Shown: positions 18,624 through 27,065 of the stretch, in pieces | How positions within the stretch are numbered: the stretch's first letter is position 1 | Layout: every line of letters starts with the position of its first letter | Source: Deltaproteobacteria bacterium | Lineage (GTDB): Bacteria; Desulfobacterota; DSM-4660; Desulfatiglandales; HGW-15 | Length of the DNA: 64,000 nt | Reading direction: 5' to 3' | Assembly: GCA_020060215.1 (NCBI GenBank) | Contig: JAGVAP010000009.1 | Coordinates: forward strand, 62,001 to 126,000 | Notes under the pieces: model-generated | What the model was told of the DNA's origin: nothing | Seen by the model: only the letters and a program-made list of their open reading frames with translations | Database searches by the model: none | Made by a program: the position numbers and the translations under genes

Positions 18624-20708
18624 TTATTTTGCCGGCCGCACCCTGACAAAGGTATCGTGAAGACCAGGGCTTCCGCCGATCATGTCCGTGACGTTCGCCT
18701 GAAGAGCCGTATCGCTGGCCCCTTTCCCGTAGCAGCGCGTGGTCTCCGGCACCTCTCTGCCGAAACCGTGGAGCATGAAGACGGCCTCAGGGTGAATGAA
18801 GTCGGTCACAAAAGCCCTGATTCTTCCGAAGCCGTGATCGGAAGAGACTTCCACGTACTGGCCGTTGGAGATCCCGAGCTTCTGGGCTTCTTCCGTATTG
18901 ATCCACAGCACGTTTTCCGATACCAGCTCATTCAAATAGGGATTGTTCTGTGTAGAGACATGAGTATGGACAGCGTTTCGACCCACGGTGAGCCTGAACT
19001 GTCCTTCCGGAGGAGCGGCTACCCCTTCGTACGGAGGACATGAGGAGAAGTTATTGTTCTCCATCAGGCTGGAGACGAATTCGATCTTGCCGGAGGGGGT
19101 CTTGAACTTGAGGCCATTCTTCCGATCCCAGAGGATCGGGTTCTTGGACAGGGCCACAAATCCCTTCGCATCGAAATCCTCGATCTTGATCCCCATATCC
19201 TTGAGCTGCAGATTCCAGATGTCCTCGATGGTTTCATACGGGAAGAAGTGCCCGACGTCGAGTCTCTTGGCGAGTTCCCTGGCGATCTCCCAGAAGGGCT
19301 TGGTGTCGTATCTCGGCGGCACGCACTGGCGCCTCATATAGAGGGTAGGCTTTGGGCCGTTGGCCATCTGAATGGAGTCCGCCCGCTCCAGGTACATGGA
19401 TTCGGGGAGGACCACGTCGGAGTACCATGCTATTCCGCTGCAGTTGATGTCGATCGTGAGGATGAAATCCAGCTTGTCAAAGGCCTTCTTGTTCAGGTTG
19501 TAGTTGGGTATGGAGAGCATCGGATCGAAGCGGTTGCTGATCAGCACCTTTACAGGGTAAGGGTCCTCATTCAGGATGGCGAAAGGCAGCATCGAGCCCA
19601 CACCGTGGGCCGGGTCCGCAATGGGAAGCTTGGGTCCGCCGACACCGTCGAACCGCTCGGCTTTGGGCTTGGGGAGGTCCTTCTGGTCCACCAGCTTCCC
19701 GAAATTTCCATAGCCTGCATCCTTTGGACCCTTCTTGATGACGATCCCGCCCTTGCTCTCAATGCTCCCCATCAGCGCATTCAAGATGATGAGCGAGCGC
19801 CGAAAACAGATCTCGTTGGTGTGGTTGGCCCCCCGGTAACCATAGTGAAAGATGACTTGAGGCTTGTCCCGGCTCGCCTCGCGTGCAAGGGCCGTGATCT
19901 CGGCAGCGGGGATTCCGGTCTCCTCCTCGGCCCACTCGGGCGTGTACGGCTCGACGAAGGACCGCATCTCGGTCAGACCCGAGACCCACCGGTGTACATA
20001 CTCTTCGTCGTAGAGGTTCTCCTTGAGGATGACGTGAATCAGGGCATAGTTGAGGGCGAGGTCCGAGCCCGGCCGGATCATCCAGAAGCGGTCCGCGTGT
20101 GAAGCCGTAACGGTCGAGCGGATATCGATGTAGGTGACCCGGGTCCCTTTGTCTTTGGCATCCATGAGCGCCTGAATGGGTTTCAGTTCCAGGGCCTCAA
20201 AGAGATTCCTGCCGTAAAGGATCACGTGCTTGGTATTGGCCCAGTCTACGGTCACCTCGGCATCCGTGTAGCCCGTCAGGGTTCGAAAAGCGGTATTGAC
20301 CGATCCCTTGCAGAGGGCGTCATGGGTGTAGTGGTTCGGAGAGCCGATGGCCCTCATAAAGGTCTTGCTGATATGGGTATTGAGGTTCTGCCTCTCACCG
20401 AAAGCGACGGTCTGAGGGCCGTACTTTCCAACGGCCGCCTTCAGCTTCTCGGCAGCATAATCCAGGGCCTCATCCCAACTTACGCGCTTCCATTTCCCCT
20501 CCCCCCGTTCGCCCTGCCTGACCATGGGATAGCGAAGTCTCTCCGTGTCGTTCAGAAGCGCGGTGCCTGCGCTTCCCTTGGCACAGAGCGCCCCTTTCAA
20601 CTGATGGGGATTGCCTTCGATCCATCTTACCGCCCCGTCCTCGACCGTGACCTTAATGGGGCATCTCACGGTGCACATAAAACAGATGCTATACACGTCC
20701 TTTTTCAT
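18624..20708 (-). CDS. Cytoplasmic molybdopterin oxidoreductase, PhsA/PsrA-like (module A)
   Basis: A 694-residue DMSO-reductase-superfamily catalytic subunit. It has the [4Fe-4S] motif C9-x2-C12-x3-C16-x25-C42 and a likely Mo/W ligand C133 in NHYTHDALCKGS. The C-terminal part (GGSPGLHDTFVRV) resembles thiosulfate/polysulfide reductase catalytic subunits. No twin-arginine signal precedes the Fe-S motif, so the enzyme should be cytoplasmic, and no NrfD-type anchor is nearby. GGAGGT lies six bases before the start. The substrate is unknown; sulfur oxyanions or an organic acid/aldehyde are possible. The paralogue at 31174-33267 shares motif spacing and long identical stretches. Confidence 0.88.
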   Translation of the reverse strand: MKKDVYSICFMCTVRCPIKVTVEDGAVRWIEGNPHQLKGALCAKGSAGTALLNDTERLRYPMVRQGERGEGKWKRVSWDEALDYAAEKLKAAVGKYGPQTVAFGERQNLNTHISKTFMRAIGSPNHYTHDALCKGSVNTAFRTLTGYTDAEVTVDWANTKHVILYGRNLFEALELKPIQALMDAKDKGTRVTYIDIRSTVTASHADRFWMIRPGSDLALNYALIHVILKENLYDEEYVHRWVSGLTEMRSFVEPYTPEWAEEETGIPAAEITALAREASRDKPQVIFHYGYRGANHTNEICFRRSLIILNALMGSIESKGGIVIKKGPKDAGYGNFGKLVDQKDLPKPKAERFDGVGGPKLPIADPAHGVGSMLPFAILNEDPYPVKVLISNRFDPMLSIPNYNLNKKAFDKLDFILTIDINCSGIAWYSDVVLPESMYLERADSIQMANGPKPTLYMRRQCVPPRYDTKPFWEIARELAKRLDVGHFFPYETIEDIWNLQLKDMGIKIEDFDAKGFVALSKNPILWDRKNGLKFKTPSGKIEFVSSLMENNNFSSCPPYEGVAAPPEGQFRLTVGRNAVHTHVSTQNNPYLNELVSENVLWINTEEAQKLGISNGQYVEVSSDHGFGRIRAFVTDFIHPEAVFMLHGFGREVPETTRCYGKGASDTALQANVTDMIGGSPGLHDTFVRVRPAK

Positions 20709-20786
20709 CTACGGACCTCCAGAAAAATTAGAACAAGACTTCACAGTCACCTTTCAAGTGGCTGGAACCTGCGGCCGGGCCTCTTG

Positions 20787-20802
20787 AGCACTGCTGGTGC
20801 CG
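20787..20802 (-). promoter_or_regulatory. Candidate sigma-54 promoter of module A
   Basis: Minus-strand CGGCACCAGCAGTGCT fits the -24/-12 form (GG, ten bases, GC). It lies about 80 bases upstream of the molybdopterin gene start at 20708. Compare the better match at 33748-33763. Found by eye; chance occurrence of GG-N10-GC in GC-rich DNA is not negligible. Confidence 0.45.
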
Positions 20803-20806
20803 GCAT

Positions 20807-21290
20807 CTATCCATTTATCTCGTGGGAGAGAAGCGTCCGGTGGACGCCCCTGAAGAAGGGAACCTGTCTCTTCAGGCGGTCAAACAGGATTCTCGCCGGT
20901 ATTCGCAAAGAAAGAAAAACGCGCAATCGATCTCCCGCCGGAAATGGGGGAGGGTCTTCGGCAAAACGGCCCCTGCATGCCACTCGGGCTATAAAAATCG
21001 GCCAGTGCGAGCAGCGGAAAGGCCGAATTGAAAAAGGTGACGCCTAAACCATGATTCTTCTCTATTGGACGCATTATAACTGGTTTTGCCCTCCAACCGA
21101 AGTGCTTCTTGAGAAAGAAAACTCTTACGGCTCGCCTTCAGGAAGTCCAAGCAAATCGCATGCCATTTCTCTCCCTTCGCCGAAATACTTGAAAGAAGAC
21201 CGTATCACTATGTATTTCCGGAAGGGAGCGAATCCATTCGTTGCATGAGCGCCATAAAAAACTTGCGTCCACAAGGGACGGTTTTGGAAT
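20807..21290 (-). pseudogene. Decayed paralogue of the membrane protein encoded at 34098-34631
   Basis: Read on the minus strand, the DNA aligns with the intact gene through most of its length but with frameshifts and a stop. One frame gives SQEALRLEGKTSYNASNREE and HLFQFGLSAARTGRFL then a stop, against SEEALRQGDKASYVAVNKEG and HLFFNKFGLSAASLWPIF. Another frame gives IPARILFDRLKRQVPFFRG and VHRTLLSHE, against IPARVLFSRLKRRLPYFRS and VHETLLSYE. The upstream (N-terminal) edge is uncertain because similarity fades near 21290. It lies directly upstream of the module A molybdopterin gene, as the intact gene lies upstream of module B. Confidence 0.8.
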
Positions 21291-21501
21291 ACACGCTGTA
21301 TTTCTTAGCAAAAATGGATGGCCATGACAAGTGCGAGTGCAATAAAGCGTTGGCACCCTCCTTCTCCTGGATCCTGCCGCAGAGTCGCTGCGATACTCCC
21401 TGCGGCTGAAGAGTCCTGTTGACATGCGAACCGCTTGCGAATAGTGTTCTCCCTGAAAAGCCTCTATCGGCCCTGTTCTCGCACGCAACTTCCGCCACGC
21501 C

Positions 21502-22731
21502 ATGCCGAGCCAGCCGACCATTTTGAAAATGCCGGCGTACCTGCCGGGTTTCAGGTGCACCGGCCCCCAATGTGTAGACCACTGCTGCTACGGGTGGGAC
21601 ATCGTCGTCGATAAGCGATCGTACCGGCGGTATCGAAAACTCGGATCCACGGAACTCGGCAAGAGTCTCCGAAAGGCCCTCCGGCGCAACCGCAACGACC
21701 CCTCAAGTGCTCGTTATGCCACGTTCTTCCGCGCCGGCGACACGTGCCCGTTTCTGACCACGGACAGGCTCTGCCGGATTCATGCCGAGCTGGGCGAAGA
21801 ATACCTTCCGGAAACCTGCGTTCTTTTTCCCCGGCGTATTCGAGCGAGGAGAGAATGGGTCGATCTCTCCGCCTCATTGGCCTGCCCCGAGATTGCAGCC
21901 CGGGCACTGGAAGACCCCGAGGGGGTCGAGATGGTCGAGACGGAAATGGACCCTGAATCGGCCGGCGTGCTGCGGTCGGTGGAGCCGATCCTGCCGCCCG
22001 AGATCGAGGCCTTCGGCCTGGGGTTGAGGCCCTTTGCCCTTTCTCTTGTAAAGGACAGGCGATATGCGCTGTGGCAGCGTATCCTGTCGCTCGGTTTGCT
22101 CCTGGAGATGGTGGGGCTCCGGAAGCGAGGTGGAGGGGAGGGGGCGTTGGATTCCCTGTTGGATGGGTTCGCGCACCGGATGGATTCCGGCGAGGTGATG
22201 GCACTGATAGAAAATGCACCCACTCTCACCGGTCTACAGCTGCAGCTCGTAAAACGGCTCCATGACGAGATGATCTCAGGGAACAGAGTGAAGGCCCTGA
22301 AGGAGTGCACGGACGAATGCTTTGCCGGGCTGGACTACGCCGGCAATCAGCCCTTCACCGATGACATCGGCGAGCGGTACGATTCGGCCCACGATCAATA
22401 CTACAGACCCTTTTTTGAGCGCTGCGGTTTCCTGCTGGAGAATTACCTGGCCAACTACCTGCTGCACCACGACCTCTGTTTTCATCGTGGGCGGCATCTG
22501 TATGATGACTTCGTCATGATGGCTTTGAGCTTCAGCATGCTCAAGACGTATCTGACCGGCATGGCGGCATGGCATCGGGGCGACATGAATCCTGCCGCCG
22601 TCACCAAACTTATTTACGCCTTCACCAAGGTGGTGGAGCCGGACTTTCGCTTCAGGGATTACGCCCTCGGCCTGCTGGCGGAGAGCGGATGCACGGACAT
22701 GATGCACTTGTCGGTTCTGATCAAGAACTGA
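21502..22731 (+). CDS. fliB: FliB-like flagellin lysine N-methylase family protein
   Basis: A 409-residue soluble protein. The N-terminus PAYLPGFRCTGPQCVDHCCYGW, followed by CPFLTTDRLCRIHAELGEEYLPETC (about residues 75-100), is the cysteine cluster of FliB/YkgJ-related proteins, which in FliB is linked to methylation of flagellin lysines. The C-terminal half is helical with FENYLANYLLHHD-type sequence. No flagellar gene lies near it: it stands alone on the plus strand between the two minus-strand redox modules, so methylation of another protein is possible. The family call is good; the substrate is not known. Confidence 0.75.
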   Translation: MPSQPTILKMPAYLPGFRCTGPQCVDHCCYGWDIVVDKRSYRRYRKLGSTELGKSLRKALRRNRNDPSSARYATFFRAGDTCPFLTTDRLCRIHAELGEEYLPETCVLFPRRIRARREWVDLSASLACPEIAARALEDPEGVEMVETEMDPESAGVLRSVEPILPPEIEAFGLGLRPFALSLVKDRRYALWQRILSLGLLLEMVGLRKRGGGEGALDSLLDGFAHRMDSGEVMALIENAPTLTGLQLQLVKRLHDEMISGNRVKALKECTDECFAGLDYAGNQPFTDDIGERYDSAHDQYYRPFFERCGFLLENYLANYLLHHDLCFHRGRHLYDDFVMMALSFSMLKTYLTGMAAWHRGDMNPAAVTKLIYAFTKVVEPDFRFRDYALGLLAESGCTDMMHLSVLIKN

Positions 22732-22738
22732 GAGGTTC

Positions 22739-23176
22739 TCAGGATCTCCCCCTTACATTCGGGCTCGTTCCTTTGTACCGCCCTGCCTGCATGTAATGGT
22801 CGACGGCCGAATGGAGCGTCTCGGCCGCCAGGGCGGCGCAATGGTGGTATTCTCTGGGAAGTCCGCCGACAGCCTCCCGGATCATGGCGGGATCGATGTC
22901 CAGGATCTCCTCCGGTGTCTTTCCCCTGGAAAGGTCCACCGCAGCACAAACGCAATTGAAGCTGTGAACGCACCCGCTGGTCCAAGGGGAGCCCTCCGCC
23001 ATGCGCTCATTCTTGAACTTGAGGCGGATCTCCATGACGTCGCCGCATGCCCCCACCACGCGTGCTTGGCCGTTCGGTCCTGCAACCTGCGGGGTGAGCC
23101 AATAGTAGACCGCGAACCATGCGATGATGACTGCCAGAAGGATACCGGCCCCCAGGAGGATGGACCACCCGTTCAT
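22739..23176 (-). CDS. Membrane-anchored NifU/IscU-like Fe-S scaffold protein
   Basis: A 145-residue protein with one N-terminal membrane segment (residues 4-27) followed by a NifU-N/IscU-like domain. GACGDVMEIRLKF holds C44, TSGC holds C69 and GLPREYHHC holds C113, matching the three scaffold Cys of IscU/NifU (GxCGD, GC, HC); SRGKTPEEILDI is the usual GKT segment. Extra Cys 75 and 77 are present. Soluble scaffolds have no membrane anchor, so this is an unusual form. It ends the apbE/rnf gene run (nine bases after apbE) and could load clusters into membrane Rnf subunits or the Sec-containing RnfB; that role is inference. Confidence 0.75.
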   Translation of the reverse strand: MNGWSILLGAGILLAVIIAWFAVYYWLTPQVAGPNGQARVVGACGDVMEIRLKFKNERMAEGSPWTSGCVHSFNCVCAAVDLSRGKTPEEILDIDPAMIREAVGGLPREYHHCAALAAETLHSAVDHYMQAGRYKGTSPNVRGRS

Positions 23177-23185
23177 GAGTGTCTG

Positions 23186-24247
23186 CTATCCAGGGTTGAA
23201 AAGGCCCCCATCCGACGGCCACCGGCTGGAGGAGACCTTGTCGTCGCCCGCTGTCACGATCAGGCATTCTGCGCCGGGCACGGTTTCGATCAACTCCCTG
23301 CCGGCCGTCGGTCCGGCCACAAAAACAGCCGTGGCCAGGCCGTCGGCGAGGGTGGCGCTGGCGGCCAAGGCGGTAACGCTCCGGCTTCCTTGTGCCGGGC
23401 GGGCCGATTGCGGGTGGATGAGGTGGTGATAGACCATCTCCTCGTCGAAGTACACCTCGTAATTGCCGGAGGTGGCAACGGCGCCGTTTTTCAGGACAAA
23501 GGTCTGCAGTGGGGGCCGACCCTTGTTCGGATTTTGGACCGCCACCTTCCAGGGGCTGAAACGGCCTCGGCCGCCGATGGTGCGTAGATCACCGCCCGCA
23601 TTGATCAGCGCATGTTCGATGCCGTGATCCTGCAGGGCTTTCATGCCGCGATCGACCGCGTATCCCTTGGCGATCCCGTCCAGAGTGACGCCCATGCCTT
23701 CCTTGGCAAAGCGGATCGTAAGCCCATCGATATGCAATGATCCCGGATCCACGAGATCCATCACACTTGCGATTTTCGCGTCGCTCGGGGGGGCCTTGTG
23801 GGCGGCAAAAGCGCTTTCAAAAAGATCTACAGCCGGCTTGACGGTGATGTCGAAGAAGCCCCTGGTCGTGCGACTCAGTCGTATCGCGCGCTCCACGAGA
23901 TCGATCACTTCCCGGTCCAGGCCCGCCGCCCATCCCTCGCGGTTCAGTGTGCCTATGGGAGAACCGTCCTGGTGCCGGTCAAACAGGGCCGAGCTCCTCT
24001 GCATTTCATCAAAGGCGAAGGAGATAGCGTCGTCCGCGCTGTCCCGGGAGGGACCTATTACGGTGATGGCGGCATAGGTGCCCATCATCATCCGGGTTCT
24101 TGTGATCCGGTAGCGCCCCCTGCCGAAGGCCACGGCCTCGCTGACGGGGAGCAGGGAGGAGAGGAGCGCGCCTGCACCGAGGATACCGGAACGTCTCAAA
24201 AAGTCACGGCGATCCATGGACGGGGCCCTATGAATTCTGTTCTTCAT
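23186..24247 (-). CDS. apbE: FAD:protein FMN transferase
   Basis: ApbE family, 353 residues, which attaches FMN to Thr of RnfD/RnfG-type proteins. The N-terminus carries a twin-arginine signal (RRDFLRRSG, near residues 13-21) and hydrophobic stretch, so it is exported folded. The core has MMGTYAAITV, DGIAKGYAVD with the FAD-binding Gly/Lys, HALINAGGDLRTIG and a C-terminal ATLADGLATAVFV. It follows rnfB after 180 bases and is needed to mature the RnfD and RnfG encoded in the same run. The start could also be the Met ten codons inside. Confidence 0.93.
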   Translation of the reverse strand: MKNRIHRAPSMDRRDFLRRSGILGAGALLSSLLPVSEAVAFGRGRYRITRTRMMMGTYAAITVIGPSRDSADDAISFAFDEMQRSSALFDRHQDGSPIGTLNREGWAAGLDREVIDLVERAIRLSRTTRGFFDITVKPAVDLFESAFAAHKAPPSDAKIASVMDLVDPGSLHIDGLTIRFAKEGMGVTLDGIAKGYAVDRGMKALQDHGIEHALINAGGDLRTIGGRGRFSPWKVAVQNPNKGRPPLQTFVLKNGAVATSGNYEVYFDEEMVYHHLIHPQSARPAQGSRSVTALAASATLADGLATAVFVAGPTAGRELIETVPGAECLIVTAGDDKVSSSRWPSDGGLFNPG

Positions 24248-24427
24248 CCTCAGACCTCAGACTGTAAATGTGACCTGGAAAGCCTGGCCCTCCGGACCAG
24301 GTCAAAGACAAATGGCTCTGTTTGAGAGCCCAATCCTGGAAAACATTCCAACGCTCCGGTTGTCCGAACGCCGTGAACTTCACCCCTCCGGGGTGCACCA
24401 AAGCCGGCCCCGCCGGGGATCGGATCT

Positions 24428-25318
24428 TTACAGGGCCAGCGCTTCCTGCTCCGTGGGCTCATGACTGGGCTCCACCTGGAACAGGGGATGCCGGCTGTAG
24501 GGTTGAATCGCATGGACAAGGAAGCAGGCCTTGACGCAGGCCTCGTCGCACTGGGAGTCATAGGCCATGCACCTTCGATGATCGACGCGAATGACCCCGT
24601 TTACCAGGGCTACGGCCTCGGCCGGGCACGCCCGCACGCAGGACAGGCAGTGCATGCAGCCCGACGCGCAGATCTGATGGGTCATTTTGGCGGTGTCGCG
24701 GCTGCTGCAGCGTACAACGACACGGGCCTTCTTGGGAACCAGGGTGATCAGCCCCTTGGGGCAGGTGTTGACGCAATTGCCGCAACCCACGCAGACGTTC
24801 TCGTCGATCGCCGGAAAATGGCCTTCCAGCGTGATTGCGTGGAAAGGGCATGCCATGGCGCATTCTCCAAAACCCACGCACCCGAACTGGCAGTCCGTGG
24901 GGCCGGCATAGGCCAGGTTCGCCCCTGAGCAGATCCCGTATCCCACGTAATCGTATTTCTGATAATCCTTTCTAAGGGATCTGGCACAATGGACCACTGC
25001 CACCAGGTCCTCGACCGCCCCCGCCTGTTTTCCGGTGATGCGGGCCACGGCCTCTGCTACAGAGGTCTTGCCGGGAAAACACAAGTTGGGCGGGACGTCC
25101 GGATCCGTGACCACGGCCTCGGCATAGGCTTCGCACCCGGCAAAGCCGCAACCGCCTCACTGGGCCCCGGCCAGGACCTCCTTGACCGCTTCCACCTTCG
25201 GATCGACCCTAACGGCGAATTTATGGGCCGCCAGGGCCAGACCGATTCCGAAAAAAAGCCCAATGCAGGCCAGCAGGGCCAGGCCGCCCAAGGCCAGCTT
25301 GATGTACATTGGATCCAT
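24428..25318 (-). CDS. rnfB: RnfB electron-transfer subunit, predicted selenoprotein (in-frame TGA = Sec54)
   Basis: 296 codons if the TGA at 25157-25159 is read through. The N-terminal membrane anchor (residues 4-31) is followed by Sec54-G-G-C57-G-F-A-G-C62 and C80, i.e. the CX2CX4CX17C cluster motif of RnfB with Sec in place of the first Cys. Then come ferredoxin-type groups CSGAN...CQFGCVGFGECAMACP, CVGCGNCVNTCP and CMHCLSCVRACP. AGAGGAG precedes the ATG at 25318. Frame is kept exactly across the TGA, and all RnfB features before and after it are intact, arguing against decay. RnfB accepts electrons from ferredoxin for the Rnf ion pump. A SECIS-like hairpin follows the TGA. A sequencing error (TGC/TGT to TGA) is the main alternative. 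Confidence 0.82.
25127..25159 (-). promoter_or_regulatory. Candidate bacterial SECIS element at the rnfB UGA
   Basis: On the minus strand the TGA (25157-25159) is followed by nine bases and then a hairpin: GGCTTTG (25141-25147) pairs with CGAAGCC (25127-25133), including one T-G pair, with CCGGGTG between; an extra C-G pair leaves a CGGGT loop. The loop begins about 17 bases after the UGA and has G as its second base, which fits the general bacterial SECIS rules. Found by hand; not scored by a program. Confidence 0.65.
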
Positions 25319-25467
25319 GTCACTCCTCTTGTAGTATACGGTGTTCGGGGTTTCAGTGTTCAGGAAGAATGATCCGTTGTCCATTCGCATGGATTCGTAC
25401 CGGACGCCTATGAAGCTTCGGTCTCGGTCCTGAACACCGATAAAACAGGACACCGAGCCTCTCTCTT

Positions 25468-27045
25468 CTAAAAGATGGACATTCCCGAAAACCCCATGAA
25501 CGAAAGCGCAAAGAGCCCGGCAACGATGAATGCGATCGGCAGTCCCCGGTAGGATATGGGTACGTTTGCGAAATCGAGCCGCTCGCGCACCGAGGACATC
25601 AGGAAGAGCGCCAGCAGGAACCCAAACCCGGCCCCCAGCGCGAGCATGAGGCTCTCGAGCATATCGTATTCATTGTCCGCCAGGATGAGGGGCACAGCGA
25701 TGACGATGCAGTTGGCGATCACCAGCACCAGGTACACCCCGAATGCCTTGAACAGGGCCGGGTTGATTTTTCGCAGGATGGTATCCACGGCCTGGACGGT
25801 GAGCGACACCAGACCGATAAAAACGATGATCTGCAGGTAATCCAGGCGAAAAGGCTTGAGCACGAACTGGTAGAGCAGCCAGGACATCAGCGAGGCGAAG
25901 ACGATGACGAAGGTGAAGGTGATCCCCATGCCCACGGCCGTGGATTTCTTCTGGGATGTTCCGAAAAAAACGCAGAGGCCGAGGTATTTGGAAAAGACGA
26001 AGTTCTGAATGAGCAGGGCGCCCAGGAAGATCCCGAAAAGGTGGCCGAAGTAGAACCTGGAAACGGTATACGTCTGGGTGCCGAGGTTCTTTCCCTCCGA
26101 CATCATGTCTTTGATCACCACCTGGTGCGGCCGGTTCTTGTGGATGGGATCGGAAAGCACGATGGTCAGCAGGGTCCGGTCCGGGCTCAGGATCACGCCC
26201 TTGATGCCGAGGAGGATGTCCGGGTCCGGTTTCTCGTTGACGGTGAAATGCGCGGCCTCTGCCGCCCATTTCGTGTCGACCGGTCCGGCAAGGGTCAGCA
26301 GGATCCGGTCGGTTCCCTTGAACTCCCCCTGTTTGATGAAATGAACCGGGTTGCACCCCCCGATCAGGACCGTCGTGACCAGGAGCAACAGGGTCGCAAC
26401 CGCGGCAGCGGTCTTCTTCATATCGGGAGCGCGCCTCGCCCTGCGGTGATAGACCGTTTCCATGTAATTGAACACGGCCATCATGAAGCCCACCAGAAAA
26501 AATCCGGCAGCCGGAAGCACGAAAAAAAGCATGGGCCTGAATCCGAGGACCTCGTACCCCAGAAAGGTCCCCATCCCCAGAACCTCCCGTACTGCGCCGA
26601 GGGTCACCATCCCGAACATGAAGCCCAACCCCATGCCTACGCCGTCCCAGAAAGAGGCCGCCACGTTGTTTCGGCAGGCGAAAACTTCCAGCCGCATGGT
26701 GATGATGGCAAAGGCCACGATCAAGCGTACGAAGATCCCCATGGCCATGTACGCCGCCGGCACGTAGGCCGCCAGGACCAGATCGATCACCGTCACCCAG
26801 GTCGCGATCGTAAGCGTATAGGTCGGAATGCGGATGCGCGGGTGGATGTGGTTCTTGATCAGCGCGATGGTGCAGCTCGAGAAGACCTGGACAAAGAGAA
26901 CAGCCACGCCCAGGAGCAGCCCGTTGGCGACAGTCGTGCTGATCCCCACCGCGGGACACATGCTCAGGGCCAGGCGGAAGATGGGGTTTTCATTGAGCAG
27001 TCCGTTGACGACCAGCTGCATGTTGGTTTTGGTGGTTGCTGCCAC
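25468..27045 (-). CDS. rnfEA: Fused RnfE-RnfA with a bridging membrane helix and periplasmic Ig-like domain
   Basis: One open frame of 525 residues. Residues 1-205 are RnfE (GLLNENPIFRLALSMCPAVG, six membrane segments). Residues 214-230 are a lone hydrophobic helix ending in a lipobox-like LIGGC (C231). Residues 240-330 form a beta-rich segment (DRILLTLAGPVDTKW, VILSPDRTLLTIVLSDP, YTVSRF) like an SbsA/Big_5 Ig domain. Residues 334-525 are RnfA (GALLIQNFVFSKYLGLC, IANCIVIAVPLI). RnfA Cys 358 and 446 are present; in RnfE C30 is present but the usual NC of the second site reads AFA (111-113). The GTG start has AGAGGT upstream. RnfA and RnfE normally are separate proteins of opposite topology. 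Confidence 0.85.
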   Translation of the reverse strand: MAATTKTNMQLVVNGLLNENPIFRLALSMCPAVGISTTVANGLLLGVAVLFVQVFSSCTIALIKNHIHPRIRIPTYTLTIATWVTVIDLVLAAYVPAAYMAMGIFVRLIVAFAIITMRLEVFACRNNVAASFWDGVGMGLGFMFGMVTLGAVREVLGMGTFLGYEVLGFRPMLFFVLPAAGFFLVGFMMAVFNYMETVYHRRARRAPDMKKTAAAVATLLLLVTTVLIGGCNPVHFIKQGEFKGTDRILLTLAGPVDTKWAAEAAHFTVNEKPDPDILLGIKGVILSPDRTLLTIVLSDPIHKNRPHQVVIKDMMSEGKNLGTQTYTVSRFYFGHLFGIFLGALLIQNFVFSKYLGLCVFFGTSQKKSTAVGMGITFTFVIVFASLMSWLLYQFVLKPFRLDYLQIIVFIGLVSLTVQAVDTILRKINPALFKAFGVYLVLVIANCIVIAVPLILADNEYDMLESLMLALGAGFGFLLALFLMSSVRERLDFANVPISYRGLPIAFIVAGLFALSFMGFSGMSIF

Positions 27046-27065
27046 GGTACATACCTCTTCGTGTC

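Noticed and set aside
24370..24427. Terminator after rnfB
   Set aside because: CACCCC-GGA-GGGGTG hairpin is present but there is no T tract, and apbE follows in the same direction.
25157..25453. A separate 98-codon gene upstream of a separate shorter rnfB
   Set aside because: The two frames are in phase and together give one continuous RnfB; the break is a single TGA at a Cys position, so I annotate one Sec-containing gene starting at 25318.
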